NCBI GenBank assembly: GCA_902801155.1
Contig: CADCHG010000020.1
Location: forward strand, 1-62,863
Direction: 5' to 3'
Length of the DNA stretch: 62,863 nucleotides
From: an uncultured Prevotellaceae bacterium
Lineage (GTDB): Bacteria > Bacteroidota > Bacteroidia > Bacteroidales > Bacteroidaceae
Below, piece by piece: positions 62,684 to 62,863 of this stretch; positions within the stretch are counted from its first letter, which is position 1, and each line of letters begins with the position of its first letter. The position numbers were made by a program, and so were the translations under genes. The notes under the pieces were generated by a model. That model did no database searches. It was not told where the DNA came from and saw nothing but the letters and a program-made list of their open reading frames with translations.

Positions 62684-62863
62684 TTAACGTGAGTTCGACG
62701 ACTTGCTTTAGCTTGGTGAGCCTTTGCGAACAATTTATTCAGTTGTATATTGTTGACTATCATATGGTTGAAAGAGCTCTGAAGGAGCGATACCTAATAG
62801 GGCAGTCCGTTAGGGCTGTCATATTTGTCGATATAGGGGGTATGAGGTCTGAAGGACCGACAC
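62684..62863. repeat. Dispersed repeat with MITE-type end and small hairpins, copy 4
   Basis: It starts TTAACGTGAGTTCGACGA (62684-62701) and follows the 48555-48735 copy through CATATGGTTGAAAGAGC, hairpin GCTCTGAAGGAGC (62776-62788), hairpin CAGTCCGTTAGGGCTG (62803-62818) and a further hairpin GGTCTGAAGGACC (62846-62858). It probably runs past the window edge. Confidence 0.6.

Noticed and set aside
1-62863. tRNA or rRNA genes
   Set aside because: I saw no cloverleaf-like or rRNA-like segment; a dedicated scan was not possible.

Overview
The window reads as a chromosomal segment of a gut or rumen Bacteroidales, most likely Prevotella or Segatella. Grounds: a SusC/SusD pair, promoters of the form TTTG or TTG - about 20 bp - TAnnTTTG, AT-rich starts without Shine-Dalgarno sites, secreted glycosidases ending in the Prevotella-type tail (LxGQRV...GIYIxNGKKxIK), and glycoside hydrolase families typical of complex xylan use.

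About 80% of the sequence is one large polysaccharide utilization locus (PUL) for substituted glucuronoarabinoxylan. A rightward block (1165-11096) encodes a large secreted multidomain protein, a GH115 alpha-glucuronidase and a GH98 enzyme. A leftward 11-gene operon (42584 back to 19179, promoter at 42672-42703) encodes a SGNH/CE6-type esterase, GH43, GH97, GH10, GH3, GH43, a double-headed esterase, GH43, two GH31 and a GH127/GH146 enzyme. A rightward SusC/SusD pair (43343-48433) imports oligosaccharides. A second leftward operon (62150 back to 53032, promoter at 62199-62230) encodes GH95, a GH43-GH8 fusion and two GH43. This set resembles the Bacteroides ovatus locus for corn glucuronoarabinoxylan. 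No PUL regulator is present, so the locus probably continues outside the window.

Two accessory islands interrupt the PUL. Island 1 (about 11.2-18.95 kb) holds a type IIG restriction-modification enzyme, a Fic protein, several decayed gene fragments and a VirE-type ATPase. Its two leftward units share a palindromic operator-like site placed identically upstream of their -7 boxes. Island 2 (about 48.55-53.03 kb) is the most interesting part: a compact TnpB/Cas12-like RuvC nuclease (494 aa) without a zinc ribbon, then a strongly structured, probably non-coding segment with possible anti-repeats, then a five-repeat CRISPR array (36-nt repeats, 29-30-nt spacers, degenerate last repeat), then a KAP-family P-loop NTPase. 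No cas1, cas2 or other cas gene is visible. It looks like a minimal type V or TnpB-to-Cas12 transitional system.

The segment is also rich in dispersed non-coding repeats: two copies of a GGTGTAATAC inverted-repeat array, four arrays of 11-bp tandem repeats, a TIR-bounded MITE-like element, GC-rich intergenic palindromes between operon genes, and a palindromic sequence that encodes the signal-peptide core of several unrelated hydrolases.
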